Shown here: positions 46,201 to 60,290 of the stretch, piece by piece | Numbering within the stretch: the stretch's first letter is position 1 | Layout of the letters: every line of letters begins with the position of its first letter | NCBI GenBank assembly: GCA_030247885.1 | Contig: JAPDRO010000014.1 | Coordinates: 682,001-746,000 of the forward strand | Source of the DNA: Taxawa tesnikishii (nom. ined.) | Taxonomy: Eukaryota; Ascomycota; Dothideomycetes; Dothideales | Reading direction: 5' to 3' | DNA: 64,000 nucleotides | Program-made: the position numbers and the translations under genes | The notes under the pieces: generated by a model | Database searches by the model: none | What the model was told of the DNA's origin: nothing | Seen by the model: the letters and a program-made list of their open reading frames with translations, nothing else

Positions 46201-46954
46201 TTATTACGTAAGTTAAGAAAGAGGCCTTTCTACTAGCCTTTTATATTACTTTCGATAAGGCGATTATAAAGGATAATATTTAATTAAGCTTTAAAAGCGC
46301 TAGTTTAGTTCCCTATAACTTAGAGTAAGTACTATTAAAGCTTAATATAGTACTTCGTACGCCGATACTCGCACTATTAGAGGTTACCTTATAGGAGTTT
46401 AAAATACTAGCTAATTTAAAGGAAATAAAGGCGTAAATAACGCTAGTTTATAAGCGTATATAACTATATAGAGATTTGCTTATTTCGCTTCTTTTATAAG
46501 CTATAAATTCGCTTACTAAAGGTATAGTAATTATAAGTTATAAATTAGAGTTATAAATAAGGGAAATTATAAGTCTTCGAAAGTTAATTAAGGCGTTAAT
46601 AAAGTAGCGTAGTTATAAAAGAAAGTATATTTAAATAGAGGAAAGTCTTATAGTAAGTAACGTATAGGATTTAATAGCTAATAAGGACGATAGTAATAAC
46701 GAGGTACTACCTAGCCTACGAAGAAAGTATATACGTAGAGGTACTATAAACATTATAGTAAGACTAACTATAATACGCGTACCTATACTATAGAAATAGT
46801 AGATTTAAATAATAGTAATACTTTTAAATAGTACTATAGACTAGAGTATATTTTTATATAGTATTATAGTACGGAGGTAATACTTTATAATAGTCGCGAT
46901 ATTAGTAAGGGCGAACTACTTAGTAATAGTAGACCGCTTAGTAATAAAATACGT
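43256..46954 (+). mobile_element. Fot1/pogo-like DNA transposon, outer copy split by its own kind
   Basis: Termini ACGTATTTTATTACTAAG and its inverse, with inverted repeats of about 70 bp, at a TA target (43254-43255 and 46955-46956). The first 124 bp (43256-43379) and the rest (45232-46954) are separated by a second element of the same family. The transposase is on the plus strand and is recognisable despite RIP (blocks like KIKEKYNIL-EDIYNF near 45650 and LIIDGYESYNS near 46020). Confidence 0.85.
43382..45229 (+). mobile_element. Fot1/pogo-like DNA transposon, inner copy
   Basis: 1,848 bp with both inverted termini of about 70 bp, inserted at a TA (43380-43381 / 45230-45231) inside the outer copy. 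The two copies align along their length, with mainly transition differences. A pogo-type DDE transposase runs on the plus strand (DLPRDW-, DGYESYNSYDFYNYCKE-like, LLQPLDVG-like blocks around 44170-44430). It is heavily stopped by RIP. Confidence 0.88.
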
Positions 46955-46956
46955 TA

Positions 46957-48900
46957 TATTAATATTAATAGTACTATCCTTTTAAAACTAGTCGTAAGTA
47001 CTTAAAAAACGGACTCTATAATAGCTCTATAATCGTATTCTTTAGCTAAAGGAATATAGTACTAATATCTATAGAAACTATAAGTATTAAAAGTGCGAGT
47101 TAACTTACGAGACTTATAAAAGTAGCTTATAGTCTTAGAGTTAGTTTTAAGCTTAAAGGCTTTACTAAATAAGAACTCTCTTATACGTATAATTAACTAC
47201 TCCCTATTAAGGGCTTTAATATAATATTTAGCTTTCTAATAGAGTCGAAAAAGGTATACTTTATAAAATACTTCCTCGTCCTTATTAATAATATAAAGTA
47301 CCTTCTTTATTAAGTTAGTAATATTAGGATTTAATATCTTACTTAGAAGTTAATTAATTTCCTTTTAAAGAGCTTTATATCCTTTATTAATTTAGTAACT
47401 ATAGCTACTTTTTTCTTTAGAGTTATTTCCTTTATATTCTCCTTCTTATATTTCTCTTCCTCTTCCTTTAAATTAAATAGAATAGGATCTTTAAGTATCT
47501 TATTATCGTTTACATTCTTACGGAAATTATTACTAAAGTTATAAGTGTTTTATTTACTAAGATTATTATATAGATTAGTAAGAGTATTTAGATTTTAATT
47601 AAGAAATATATTAGCTATCGTCCTACGCTTACGTTCCTTTACTTCCTCTTCTTTAATCTTACGTCTTACTCCTTTTAAAAGTAACGAAAGAGGAAAGCTT
47701 TCTAGTATAAGTATATTCGTATTATTAATATTTATAAGTAGAGTTTAAGTATAGCTACTATATAATAGTTTAATATTAGCGACTTTATAAACTTCTCCTT
47801 ACTTATTAATAGTATATCCTAGTATAGTTAAGTACTCGTATTTTCCTTAGTTAAGTAGTAAATATCTCTTAGGGTACTCTTTAATATTTTCTAAGTCCTT
47901 AGGCTAAAATAGTTAACCCTTCTTAAAACTTCTACTTTTAGTATAGTTATAATATATATACTTATAAAGGAACGTATAAACTACCTACTTTATAGTAAAT
48001 CCTTTTTAGCTAGCCGTCTTATCTTAAAGAGGATTATACTACTAAAGTTAAACTAAAAGATATTCGTATTTCTTATAATTTACTATAGGTTATAGAGAGT
48101 TTTCTTAACTTTTACTTACTTATTTCTTTTATTAAGAAAAAGTCTTTTTAATTAAATAGTATTCCTAAAGTCTTCCTAGAAGTTTAGTTTAAAGGTTATT
48201 CTTCTCTTATAGTAGTCCTATAGTAGTAGGGACTAGTATTTACTAAGTCTTTCTTTTTCTTAAGAGATTTTATTACTTAAGTTAAGGGCTATGTAGTAGT
48301 ATTTATTATTATTACTAATTCTCTTTACTTCTTTAAATACTCGGTAAAATAACTTGGAAATTAAGACGATAAAGTTATTAGCTTTAGTAGTACTAATAAC
48401 TTAATTACTAAGTAAGTTAAGTTACGATATAGTAAGTCGTAAGTATAGTTAAACTTTAGTAAGTATATAGTAAGGAAATACTATCTTCTAGTAAGTTTCT
48501 AAAGTATTTATAACTATTATACTTGCGAATTATAGTAGCGTTATTAGTAGTAGCTTTAGGGCGTAGTTTCTAGAGAATTTATAGTTTAGTATATAAATTT
48601 AAAAGTTTGTTACGTATTTTACTTCCTTAAAGGGAAATATAGTTAATATTCGAAGATTTCGGTTTTAAAAGAGTCTTTCCTTTTACTTCTTCCTTACTAT
48701 CCCTTATTACTACTATTAATTAATCCTTTTAACTTATAATATAAAAGGAACATCTTTTTATATTAATATAAACTTCTTATCTTATAAGCTTTACGCTTTT
48801 ATTTAATACTAAGATAAGACTATAGTCTTAGTAAAAAGCGATAAAAACTTATTATAAAAAGGGAAGTATAAGAATAGCTAGGAAACTAATAATAAAAGAA
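46957..48900. other. Unassigned RIP-mutated repeat DNA
   Basis: AT-rich DNA without a recognised domain. It continues from the region before 43253, into which the copia and Fot1-like elements inserted. It may include the distal end of the minus-strand gypsy element. Confidence 0.4.
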
Positions 48901-51845
48901 ATTATTAAGAGAGTTAACAAAGGAAATTATCTAAGGAAATAAATAGAAAGATTATTAAAATAATATAGAAATATACTTTCCTTTCTTTATAAGTCTATCC
49001 CTAGACTTAAGTTTTTATATAGCTCTTAAAGCTATATAAAACCTAGCTTACTAGCTAGCTAATTACTTTATATAATCCTCGTACTATAATAGATCGAATC
49101 CTTATAATACGCTAATAATTACCTTTAAGTCTATATCTTTAATATTTATAGGTAATTTATCCTTTAGTTCCTCGTCCTATAAATTAATTTCTAATTCTTT
49201 GTCCTTAGGTAAAGGTATACCGCCTTTAGTAGCTACTAACTAATCTTATAGCCGTTTAAGTATAGTTAGAAAGATAAGCCGAATTTATAGTTTTAGCTAA
49301 TTTCGAGTATAAGTCCCCTTTATTTTAATACTATCTAAGGTTTCTAGTACGTAGGTACTTATAAGGGTAACGCTTTTAATCTTAGAAGGACTATATTATT
49401 AAAATAGTAGCTTATCTCTTCGGATTTTCTTACGTTTTATATTATAAATAAGGACTTCTTATTTAACGTTTAACTATTTAAACGTAGTATTTTTCTAATT
49501 ATTAAATTCCTCTACGTTTTACTCTTATATTCGCTATTAATATAGTAGTATATCCTCTAAGACTTTATCTTAGTATACTAACTATTATACGCGTATAATT
49601 ACTAAATTTGTAGTAGTTTTAATAGTACTTTAGTTTAGTACTTATTATAATAGAAATTTTAGTTCGATTAAAAGAACGACATTTCTTTTATATAGGATTT
49701 ATATTAGAGATATATTAATAGATTACCTTAGCGTAATCTAGTCTACCTATAAGGTTTTTAGTAACTATATATCCTAGGGCTTACTAAACTCGAAAGTAAG
49801 CTTTAATAAGTAGTTAATAAGGTTCGGATATTTACGTTTTATTAATCTATTACTTTTAAGATAATAAGTAAAAGTAATAATCTTCCGAATTTTATATTAT
49901 ATAACTAACGTAAATATATAGTTAAAGTTCTTAAGTCTTCCGTTACTAATTAGTTTAGTAAAGTACTTATATTTATAAATAACGTCCTCGTAAAGGAATC
50001 TTATAATAGCCTAGCTATTAGGCTTACGTAATACTCTAGCCTCTAGTTACCTTAATATTAATTCTCTAGTAATAACGAGGTATTCCTTACTATTAAACGC
50101 GGGCATAGAAATAATATTTACTAACTATACTTCTCTAAGGACTTACTAGTAAACTAGATATAATTCCTTTATATCTCTATAGTTAGTATATATCTAGTAC
50201 TTTAAGTAGCCTACGTAGTATTTAGAAATATCTTTAAAGGTATTATTCTACTAGTAATAGTTAGCGACCTTTCTATAAGTAGTCTCTCGTCCTTAGTAGC
50301 TACTTTTATTATATAGGCTTTAAATAATCTTTCGCCTTTAATCCTTACTATTAATTACTCGCTATAGTAGTATATTCCTAAGATTTCTTTAAAATAAATA
50401 CTAACCGCGAACTAGATAGTTAAGTACCTCTTTCTTAAATATATAAAATTCCTTAAGATTTATAGCTATAAGCTTTTTAAAGTCGTAAGGTATTTCGCTA
50501 TTTTCTAAGATTTTTCTAAGTAACCTTTTACTAATAATATTCTAATAGTAGCCGCTATAGTTATAGGGTACATTTTAATACCCCGTTAACTATAATAGTA
50601 TATATAAAAGTAGTAAATAAATCTACGTTAATAACCTTATTAATATCTTACTCGTTTAGTATATTATTATTATCTAAAGAATAGTAAGGTCTCCGAGATA
50701 GCGTATTTATAGTAGTATATTTAGTACTAAGTATATATCGAACCTCGAATATAAATAGTTATATTTAGGCTACTTATTAGGCTATAATAAAACTAGGAAG
50801 ATCTAAGGACGATTTATTAAGTTACGCTACTAGCGTTTTAATATTAACTTTTAAGATAAAGAATATACTATATAAATACGAGCGTACTTTCTTTAGGGCC
50901 TTAAGTACTCCTTTATATTCGCGTTTTTTAGTATTATAGCTAGATTTTATAGTCGTTTAAAAGCTACTTTTATATTATATTAAATGCCGTTTCTTCTTAT
51001 TATTTCTAGCTAATTATAAATTATATTAGTATAGCTCCCTATTTACGAAGGCTAGAATTTATAGCTAAAATAATAGATCTTACTCCTTTAGTATAATTAA
51101 TAGACTTTAGTACTAGAGTATTAGTAAGCTTCGCCTTTAGTAGCTTAACTACTTATTTAGCTAATTCTTCGAAGGAAAATACTATATCTTTTTATATAAG
51201 TTTATATAGTAGTACTACTATATATATAAAGTTTTCTACTTAGAAACGATAATATAAGCTTAAGCTAAGAAATACTTAAATATTTATAATATTCTTAAAC
51301 TTATCCTATTTTAAGGTCTTAATAACCTTAATAGTATTTAAATATCTACTTTCTAAGTTATAAATATAATTAACGATCTTAATTTCGGATATATAAAATT
51401 AAGATTTTCCTTTAGTAATAGTATAATTAGTATATTTTAGATCTATAAAAATACTATCTAACTAATAGATATACTTTAAAACGTATTTCTAAATACTAGG
51501 TACTACTTTTACGTCTCCTTCTTTATTAACTAAGCCTTTAATACTAATATTATTTAGAAATAGTAATACTACGTATAAAATATATACTTCTAGGATTTTA
51601 GTAATAATTCTTACGAACTATATTACTAAGTTAATAGCTTCTTATAGTAGCGTCGTTTATCTTAGTAGTTTTAAAGGAATTATAAATCCTATTATATCTC
51701 TATATTTTATAGTAAGTTTTATCTAATCGTATTTAAAGAAAAGGTCGATAAGGGACGTTATTATAAGTCCTATAAACTACTCGCTAAACTTATTTAAATT
51801 TAAGGGTAAATTTCTATTTTAAATAGTAATATAGTTAATATTTAT

Positions 51846-53697
51846 AACGTAGTCTATAGGGATATAAGTTACGTAGAGTAGTAAGTTAATAAATCTCTAC
51901 CCTTTTAACTCTATTAATTATCTACGTATTGCAACTATAATACAATTAGAATTAGAGTCGCTAGGTAGGTCCTTAAATAACTCGTCTTCCTCCTCCTTAA
52001 TTATTTCTTTTACCTTACGCTTACGTAGTTATTTACGAGTCTTTTTCTTTACTATCTCTACTTCTACTACCTTTACTATCTCGAGTACTTTTTACGTACT
52101 AAATATAAACTTCCCTTTTAATATAACTCGCTTACTCTTTATTTAAGTCTTTTAAGTATTAAGAAGCCTTTCCTATTTTTCTACTTACTTATATAAAGTA
52201 ATAAGCTTACTATACGTCGATTTAAAAGTACGAGTTATTTACTTTATATACTACTTTACTAAAGATAAAACGTCCTAAATAGCCTTTATCGTAAAATTAA
52301 GTAGCGCGTTTACTTTACGTAGTTTAGTATCGTCTAGTAGTAAGCTATAAAGTAGTAACAAGTTTAGATCGAGTTACTAGGGTAGTATATATAGTAGTAA
52401 AGTAGCTAAAGTCGTCCTAGAAGGTAACTTTTTAAGTATAAATATCGGGCTTAGTAATACTAAACTAGTACCGCGCTATCTAGCGAGAATATTGCGAGTA
52501 GTAAGCGCCCTATCCCTTGCGTAGATATATATCTTAGTTTATTTTACGCGCGATATATAGCTAAAATCGACTCGTAAAGTAGCGTTAGTCTCCGAAGTTA
52601 GTATATACTTAAGTAGCGTAAATATACTAACGTTAAGTAGTTAAAGGATATACGAATAATAAGGTAGTAAAATTATTAAGTTAATCTTATTTTATATATA
52701 GAAGGTAATTACCTTACTAGTAATATAGCTACTATAGTCGTTTATAATTAGTAATCTCTAAGTTATAGAGTCCTTTAACTATATTAAAGGCTCGAATATA
52801 ATAGTTAGTTACTCGTAACTATAGCTATTAAACGTTTAGCTACTATTACTAGTTAAGAACCTTTAGTTTAAAAGCGTATATATAAGTATCTATATAGTAT
52901 TCGTATATTTCGCCTTATAGATTAATAAGGGTAAAATAGCTAGGCTAGTAGCGCTTACGTACTCGATTATAGTTATCTATTCTTACTTACTAATAATCTA
53001 CTTTTAACTACTATCCTTACGGATATTAACTAATACTCTTAATAATTAACTCGCTCTAACTATAAAGTTAAACTCGTTTATATTATAAACGTACTTTAGC
53101 GTATATTAGTTTTATATTTATATTTCTATTACTACGTTAAACTACTTCTTTACGTTCTTATAGCTCGTTACTTTAAACTATATACTATTAATTTAATGCG
53201 TCTAAATACTTACGATCTTAAGATAACGAGCCTTAAAGCGATCGAGCTAATACTTACTAATTAGTTAAAGAGTTAAAGTAAAAGCCTTAGAAAGTTAGAC
53301 GCGTTCGCGTCGTATCTCCTTAGCTATTTATAGAGCTAACGTAAGCGAAGCGAGGAATCTAATACGCGTAAGACGTATAATTTATCGTACTAACGTCTTT
53401 TCTTTTAGTATAAAAAGGAGCTACTTATCTTAGTACGCTATAGCGCGTAAAGTTCGTTTAAATATACGATACTATAGCGTTATATTCGGGACCTTAAATA
53501 CGAGAGTAGCCTTACGAACTAATAAGTATTCGTTGTTTTTAATAGTAGAAATAGCCTTCTAAATATCCTCTTCTATATAAGCCTATTTACTAAGTATAGA
53601 AGTACTTATAGTAGTTAATAGTAATAGTAGAAAATTAGAAGTTTACGTTATAGTAACTTACTACTTCGCGTAACTTATATTCCCGCGAACTACGTTA
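51846..53697 (-). mobile_element. Fot1/pogo-like DNA transposon inside the gypsy fossil
   Basis: About 1.85 kb, an inverted sister of the 32864-34944 element. It has matching termini (ACGTAGTCTATAGGGATATAAG at the left; the inverse of ACGTAGTTCGCGGGAATATAAG at the right) and TA flanks. It preserves the site into which the 33719 MITE inserted in the sister. Confidence 0.78.
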
Positions 53698-53908
53698 ACT
53701 ATATTAATAATATAAAACTTATTTTACTCCTTTTTAACTATAAGAAACTATAGATTCTAATATAAGTCGTAATAGTATTTTAGTAACCTTACCTTTAGTC
53801 GTTCTTATAATATTTTTATAATCTTCGAAATTATTACTTTAAGTACTAGGAACCTTAGAGCCTACTATACTTTATAAAGTATTATTCTAATTTCTTAAGG
53901 TAGTATTA

Positions 53909-56580
53909 TATTTAGTTTAACCTTACCGATTTCTAAAAAGTCTTATACTAGTATTACTTCCTTATTATAAAGTATTTTTAAGAGTAGATCCTTCTTCTTT
54001 AACTATAGCTATTCTTTAACTTATAGTTTTATAATACGCTCTTAATTAAGGTAAGTACTACGTCGTATCTCGAAGAATTTTAAAATAAGCTATTATTTAT
54101 ACTATCTTTATAGTTATAAGAGTAGCTTCTCTTTAGTTAATATTCTTTCCTTTTAGTTAATAAGTCCTCTTAAAGTTAAGCTATTAAATAAGGATAAATT
54201 AACTAAGTTAACCTTATTTACTTTACGCTTATATAGTATCCTTATATATACTATATTATCTCCTCCTTAACTTTTTAAAAAGAGTATCTTCGCTCTTAAG
54301 TTAAATTGACGGTATAGTTTAAATTAAATCTCTTAACTATTTAGAATTTAAAAGTACGTAAGCCTCTACGCTAGTTAGAAAGAAAGGCTATAAGTAAGCC
54401 TTCTTAATAGTTAAAGTCCTACGTATTATTATATGCTCGTACGCTTTTAATTAGTATCTTTAGTCTATTAATACTTAATTATTTTAATTATATTAAGGTA
54501 AATACGAGATAGAGATTTAGCGTAGAAAATCTAAACTTTAAATTTATAGAAATCTTAAACTCTAGGTTTAGTAGGAGAATTTTAAACTTTAAATTACTTT
54601 ACTTTCTTAGTAGTAACTACTAGCTAATTATATTTATATAGCTCCCGAAGCTATATAAAGTCCCGCTAACTTTCTCGCTAGGTACCTTACTAATATATAA
54701 TACTACGCTTATATTTATATATATTATTATTTTCCTTTTTCTACTAGTTTAGTCGACGAAGTAAAAGTCCTACTAGTAAAAGGGCTACTTATACTTTTCC
54801 TTATACTATAAATATAAGTACTAAAGAATAGTTTAATATTTCCTTTGCCGTACGATTTTAATTTATATAAGGAAGTACGCCGACGAAAGAGGTAGTAATA
54901 TTACTAGTTAAGTCTTATATATTACCCTCCTAAGTACTATTATTATAATTAATAGTCTTTAGTCTAAACATTTATTCCTATAACTATCCTAGGATAATTT
55001 TACTAAGTAGTTAGTTTATAATTAAAAAACTATATAGAATCTTAATACTTTCTATATTAACTATAATATCTTAAGTAATTCCTTTAAATATTCCCTCTTT
55101 AGTAACTCCTCTTAATATAAGACTTAGTTCGTTACTAATAGGGATTCCTAACTACTTTATAGTAGTAATACTTATTAAGTTATATTTTATATTAAAGTCG
55201 ATAAGAGCTTAGAAAATACCGGCACGGTTATTTAATGCGACGTTAATATATAAACTACTAGTATAAATAAGGGATTATTTAATAGCTATAAACTCGCCGG
55301 TTTCCGTATTATTAGGGGCTTATATTACTAGAGGGTCGGCCTATAGTAGTTAAATATATACTTCCTCTTATTCTTTATTATATAGAGCAATAGTCTATCT
55401 CTATAACTAGCCTTTTAACTTAAACTTACCTTCCTATATAAGGCTAGTATTACTTACTAATACGTAGTATACTATTAGTCTTATATTATTTCTATCTTCC
55501 TAGCTAGTATCTCTAACGTAAGTAGGGTTTATATATCTTATAAAGAAATATTTAGCTACTACGAGTATAATACCTATTAACTTATATAGTAATAGTATTA
55601 CTTTAGTATTCCTAGTTATATTAAAGACGTCCTTAAGATCGACTTCTTACTAAGTTATTTTATTTTATTTAAGTGTCTTTAGTTACTTCTTATTATAGAC
55701 TTTGCACTTAAGAGGTACCTTTATTATATTAATTTCTAGTCCTTTTATAGTCTAGCTACGCTTAGTATTCTCTTATAAAGTTATAGTAAATAGTCCCTAT
55801 TTTATAATATAGCTAATATACCTCCTAATTCTTACTAATTTCGAAACTAAAAGTCTAGTAGTACTTCTCTCTTTTCCTTTAGCTTTTAAACTCTATAGTT
55901 AATAGAATTTATATTAGTATATTTATCGCCCTTTTACTTTTTAATTCTTATAATAAGGATATTAATAGCTTCCTTAAATTTATCTATAACGCTACTAATA
56001 GAATAATACTAGATAGTAATCTTATCTTTAGAGTCTTCTTCTCTATTACTAGCTAAACCCTCGGGTACTATATCCGAGAGATTCGAGGAGTTTATAATAA
56101 GGAACCTAGCCTAAATAACGTAATCCTAGTTTATTTTCCCTAAGTTCGATTTAATATTATCTTCTCTAGTTTCTCTTACTATAGTAGAGTTAACTATAAT
56201 ATTACCCTACGTATAGTAGTTTATTACTTACTTATATTAAGATAGTTTTCCTTTATTTTACTAACTATAAATACGCCTAATAGAGTTACTCTTTAGTCCT
56301 AGGAAGACTATATTACTATCTTATACGTCCTATCTTTTAAGCTTTATAAAATGTTTATAAGAGTTAGTCTTATATTTAAGCTTATAGTAAAAATAAAAAT
56401 CTTAAGAGTTCGTAGCTTATATTACTTATACCGCTATAGTAGCCCTAGTTTATAAAGTAGTTACGACGATACTATTCGTACTAGATACTAGTAATATAGA
56501 GGTCCTTAACGACTATTTTCTAGGACTTATAGGCTTTCCTTTTCCTACGTATTTTATATTAACTTATAAGTATACTAGTA
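53909..56580. repeat. Inverted repeat arm 1 (2.67 kb)
   Basis: Its reverse complement matches 58404-59400 plus 62318-64000, the second gypsy copy without the 2.9-kb insertion. Identity is high apart from transitions. The match reaches the last base of the window, so the true arm is longer. Confidence 0.85.
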
Positions 56581-58183
56581 GCGCCTACTTAGTTACTCGA
56601 CTATAAAAAATAAATAGCTAGGTTATTTACTAAGTTAAATCCTTTATAAACTTCTTAAAACTACTCGTATAGTTATACTTAGTCTTAAGAGTTATAGCTA
56701 TCTTTTCCTTTAGAGCCTAATAGGATTTAGTAATCTTATTAAAATACTTATTATTAGTCGTAAAACTAGTAATTTCCTAGTAACTAATCTTCTTATTTAA
56801 ATACTTCTTAGTTACCTTTATAATTTTAGTAAAGTCTTTAAATATCTCTAGTTCTTTTATATTTAGTCTTATCTTATAAAATACCTTTTTAAATATAGTA
56901 AGTATTAGTTTATATAATAATAAAGTAATATATTCGACCGAGTTTATAAACTTATTAAGTACTCTTTTTATAAGACTTAAAAACGCTAGTAATATTCTTT
57001 CTAGTCTTTTAGAGATTTACCTTTCTAATTTATAGCCTTATTACTAAGGGTAGCTAGCGCCGTCTTTATATTTCGTAGGTAATCGATATTATCCTTTCGA
57101 TATTTATAAAGAAGCTTATTTTTAGTTTAGTTTAGTCCCTATTAAAATAGGAGTTTAAAGACTAAATAAACTTTGTAAGTCTCTTATTTATATATTAAGG
57201 AAGCGATTTAATAGTTACCTTTAATATAGTAAAGTTATCTATATACTATTCTTTTTAGTCTTTTAAGAACTAAGTTATATTACTATTAGTAAAGCGTAGG
57301 GACTTAATAGTATTAAGTCCTAGTAAATTACTACTAGTAATAAGGTAGTAGAAATCTCTAATAAATAAACTATATTCTCTACTTACGTTAATAAAAGTAC
57401 TACTAGGAGTAATAGGCTAAATAGTAGTAGTAGTTGTTATAGTAGTACTTTATTCGATATTAGGGGTATAAATAGTTAAGCTAGTAAAGGAAGTTATTAT
57501 AATAGTAATAGACGGTTTAAAGTTAACGTTTAATCTTAGTCTTAAAATACTATTATACTTAGTAGAAGGTATAGACTTATCGTTAAAGTAATAATCCTTT
57601 CTAGCTTACTAATATAGACTAAATCCTCCGAAGGTATTATTAGTTCGTTTAAATATCGTTTATTTTATAAATTTTTTAAAACCGTAATAAATATATAACT
57701 AATATAGTAGAGTACTTAATACTATTTAAAGTAGATAAATAAATATCTTTAGTAAAAGTAATATTACTATTTCGATCCTTTATAGTAATTTAATATTCTC
57801 GACTTTTATCTTAATATTTTAGAAGGATTACCCTTAATATAAGTACGAGTTATAAATTTAGTAGCTACTTATAATTTAGATTCGACTAAACTTCGAGTAA
57901 TACTTATATTTATAGATACCTTTAGATTTTATTTCGCTTAAGTATACCTTATTTTCGAAATAGAAAGTCTTAAAAGGCTTCTTTACGTATTATACTACTA
58001 ATAAAGGAGTTATCTCCGGCCTTTAAGATCTCTATACTATCGTAAGTACGCGAGTTACTAAAGAAGTTAATCGTCCTTTTATATCGACTAATATTTATAC
58101 TATACTCCTACTACTTTACGTACTTCTTTCTATTAACTATTTCCTTAAGGGCTTTATTTCTTCCTATTATAATTATTAAAATA

Positions 58184-58403
58184 TAGTAGGGAAAACTCTA
58201 TATTAAGTTAAGTTAAGACTATAAAAGGAAGCTACGTAAGTAGTAATAGAAATAGTAGTAGATAATAAGATAATAGTAAAACTTAAAACGAAGTAGTTAT
58301 TAATTAAATAAGTAACTATCTTATATACGGACTAAATAAGTAGGAATTAAAGGTAACTTCTACGTAACTAATAACTTATAACTATTTAGTAGCTACCCTA
58401 CTA
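58184..58403. mobile_element. MITE, family a, at the junction of the inverted arms
   Basis: 220 bp, TAGTAGGGAAAACTC...GCTACCCTACTA, same orientation as the 36207 copy. The flanking 8-mers (TTAAAATA and TACTAGTA) do not match, and the right edge is exactly where the plus-strand gypsy copy begins. Confidence 0.78.
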
Positions 58404-59400
58404 TACTAGTATACTTATAAGTTAGTATAAAATACGTAGGAAGAGGAAAGCTTATAAGTCCTAAAGAATAACTATTAAGGACCTTTATATTACTAGTATT
58501 TAGTACAAATAGTATTATTATAACTACTTTATAAGCTAAGGCTACTATAGCGATATAAGTAATATAAGCTATAAGCTCTTAGGATTATTATTTTTACTAC
58601 GAACTTAGATATAAAACTAACTCTTATAAACATTTTATAAAGCTTAAAAAGATAGGACGTATTTATTATAATAGTAATATAGTCTTTTTAAGACTAAAAA
58701 GTAACTTTATTAAGCGTATTTATAGTTAGAAAAATAGAGGAGAACTATCTTAATACGAGTAAGTAATAAACTACTATACGTAAAGTAATATTATAGTTAA
58801 CTTTATTATAATAGAAAAAACCGAAGAAAATAATATCGAATTAAACCTAAGGAAAATAAACTAAGATTATATTATTTAGGCTAGGTTCCTTATTATAAAC
58901 TCTTCGAATCTTTCGAATATAGTACTTAAGAGTTTAACTAGTAATAGAAAAGAAGACTTTAAAGATAAAATTACTATTTAGTATTATTTTATTAGTAGCG
59001 TCGTAAATAAATTTAAGGAAGCTATTAATATCCTTATTATAAGAACTAAAAAGTAAAAGGGCGATAGATATACTAATATAAATTCTACTAACTATAGAGT
59101 TTAAAAGTTAAAGGAGAAAGAAAAAGTATTACCGAACTTTTAGTTTTAAAATTAGTAAGGATTAAAAAGTATATTAACTATATTACAAAATAAGGACTAT
59201 TTATTATAACCTTATAAGAAGATACTAAGTATAGCTAGACTATAAAAGGACTAGAAATTAATATAATAAAGGTACCCCTTAAGCGTAAAGTTTATAATAG
59301 AAAGTAACTAAAGATACTTAAATAAAATAAGATAACTTAGTAAGAAGTTAATCTTAAGAACGTCTTTAATATAACTAGGAATACTAAAGTAATACTATTA

Positions 59401-59577
59401 TAATAGGGAGGAAAGGTAGTAGTAGTAAGTAGTTATCTCTAGTTTCTATTCTTATAATAGATCCCTTACTATTATCCTTCGAAAGGTAAATATAAGGGGT
59501 AAAGTTACGTAATATAGAGTTACGTAGTAGTACTTAGCTATTCGAGTAGTAATAAAGAAGTAAAGGCTACCCTACTA
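59401..59577 (+). repeat. MITE family b, left copy
   Basis: 177 bp, starting TAATAGGGAGGAAAGG (RIP form of TAGTAGGG) and ending GGCTACCCTACTA. Direct repeat of 62133-62309, with transition differences only. Confidence 0.88.
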
Positions 59578-59642
59578 TATACCTCCCTACCCCTTATAGT
59601 ACTCGTCCCTTAAGTACTCTATCGAATAGGCTTATTAAACTA

Positions 59643-59729
59643 CTCGTTAAATAACTCGTTAAATAACTCGCTAAATAACTCGCTAAATAACTCGCTAAAT
59701 AACTTACTAAATAACTCGCTAAATAACTC
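59643..59729. repeat. 12-bp tandem array (CTCGCTAAATAA)n
   Basis: About seven units, varying only CTCGTT / CTCGCT / CTTACT, inside the 2.9-kb unit. Confidence 0.9.
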
Positions 59730-59829
59730 TTAAGCTTCTAAGTTATTATATAGCTCTAAGTTATATAAAGTTCTTAGTAAGAATAATAATAAATAGCCCT
59801 TAGTAGTAGTACGACTTCTAGTCTAATAG

Positions 59830-60290
59830 TTTATTTTAATATAGTAGCTAGTAGCTAGCCTAATTACTAGTAGCTAGTTTAATCTAGTAGGTAGTAGCTA
59901 TTAGCTAGTCTAGTATAGTAGTTAATAGCTAATCTAATATAGTAGTTAATAGCTAGTCTAGCGATCGATAGCCTATTTAATAATTAATAACTAGTCTAGT
60001 AGCTATTTTAGTATAGTAACTATTTTAATAGTTAGCAACTAGTTTAATATAGTACTTAATAGCTAATATAGTAGGTAATAGCTAGTCTACTAATAATAGT
60101 TAATTTAGTAATTAATAGCTAGTTTAGCGATTAATAGTTAGTATAGTAAATAATAGCTAGTTTAGTAACTAATAGTTAGTCTAGCGAATAATAGTTAGTC
60201 TAGTAATTAATAGCTAGTCTAGTTTAGTAATAATAGCTAGTTTAGTAATAAACGCTAGTTTAGTAGTAAGTAACTAGTTAACTCTAGTAA
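59830..60290. repeat. Irregular repeat field of TAGCTAGTCTAGTA-type units
   Basis: Dozens of degenerate units built on AATAGCTAGTCTAGTA and AATAGTTAGTCTAG with irregular spacing, inside the 2.9-kb unit. No coding potential. Confidence 0.75.

Larger units (their letters stand above)
48900..58183 (-). mobile_element. Ty3/gypsy LTR retrotransposon fossil, minus strand
   Basis: Parts appear on the reverse strand in normal order: a gag-like region (about 58.0-55.6 kb), a retropepsin-like stretch near 55.1-54.9 kb, reverse transcriptase and RNase H (about 51.8-50.6 kb), and integrase (about 50.3-49.3 kb). A Fot1-like element is inserted at 51846-53697. No LTR pair could be delimited, so both ends are approximate. 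It is broken, saturated with RIP mutations, and long dead. Confidence 0.65.

Noticed and set aside
43256-46954. Simple tandem duplication of the Fot1-like element
   Set aside because: The partial head upstream is exactly the part the downstream copy lacks, with TA at both junctions, so nesting explains it better.
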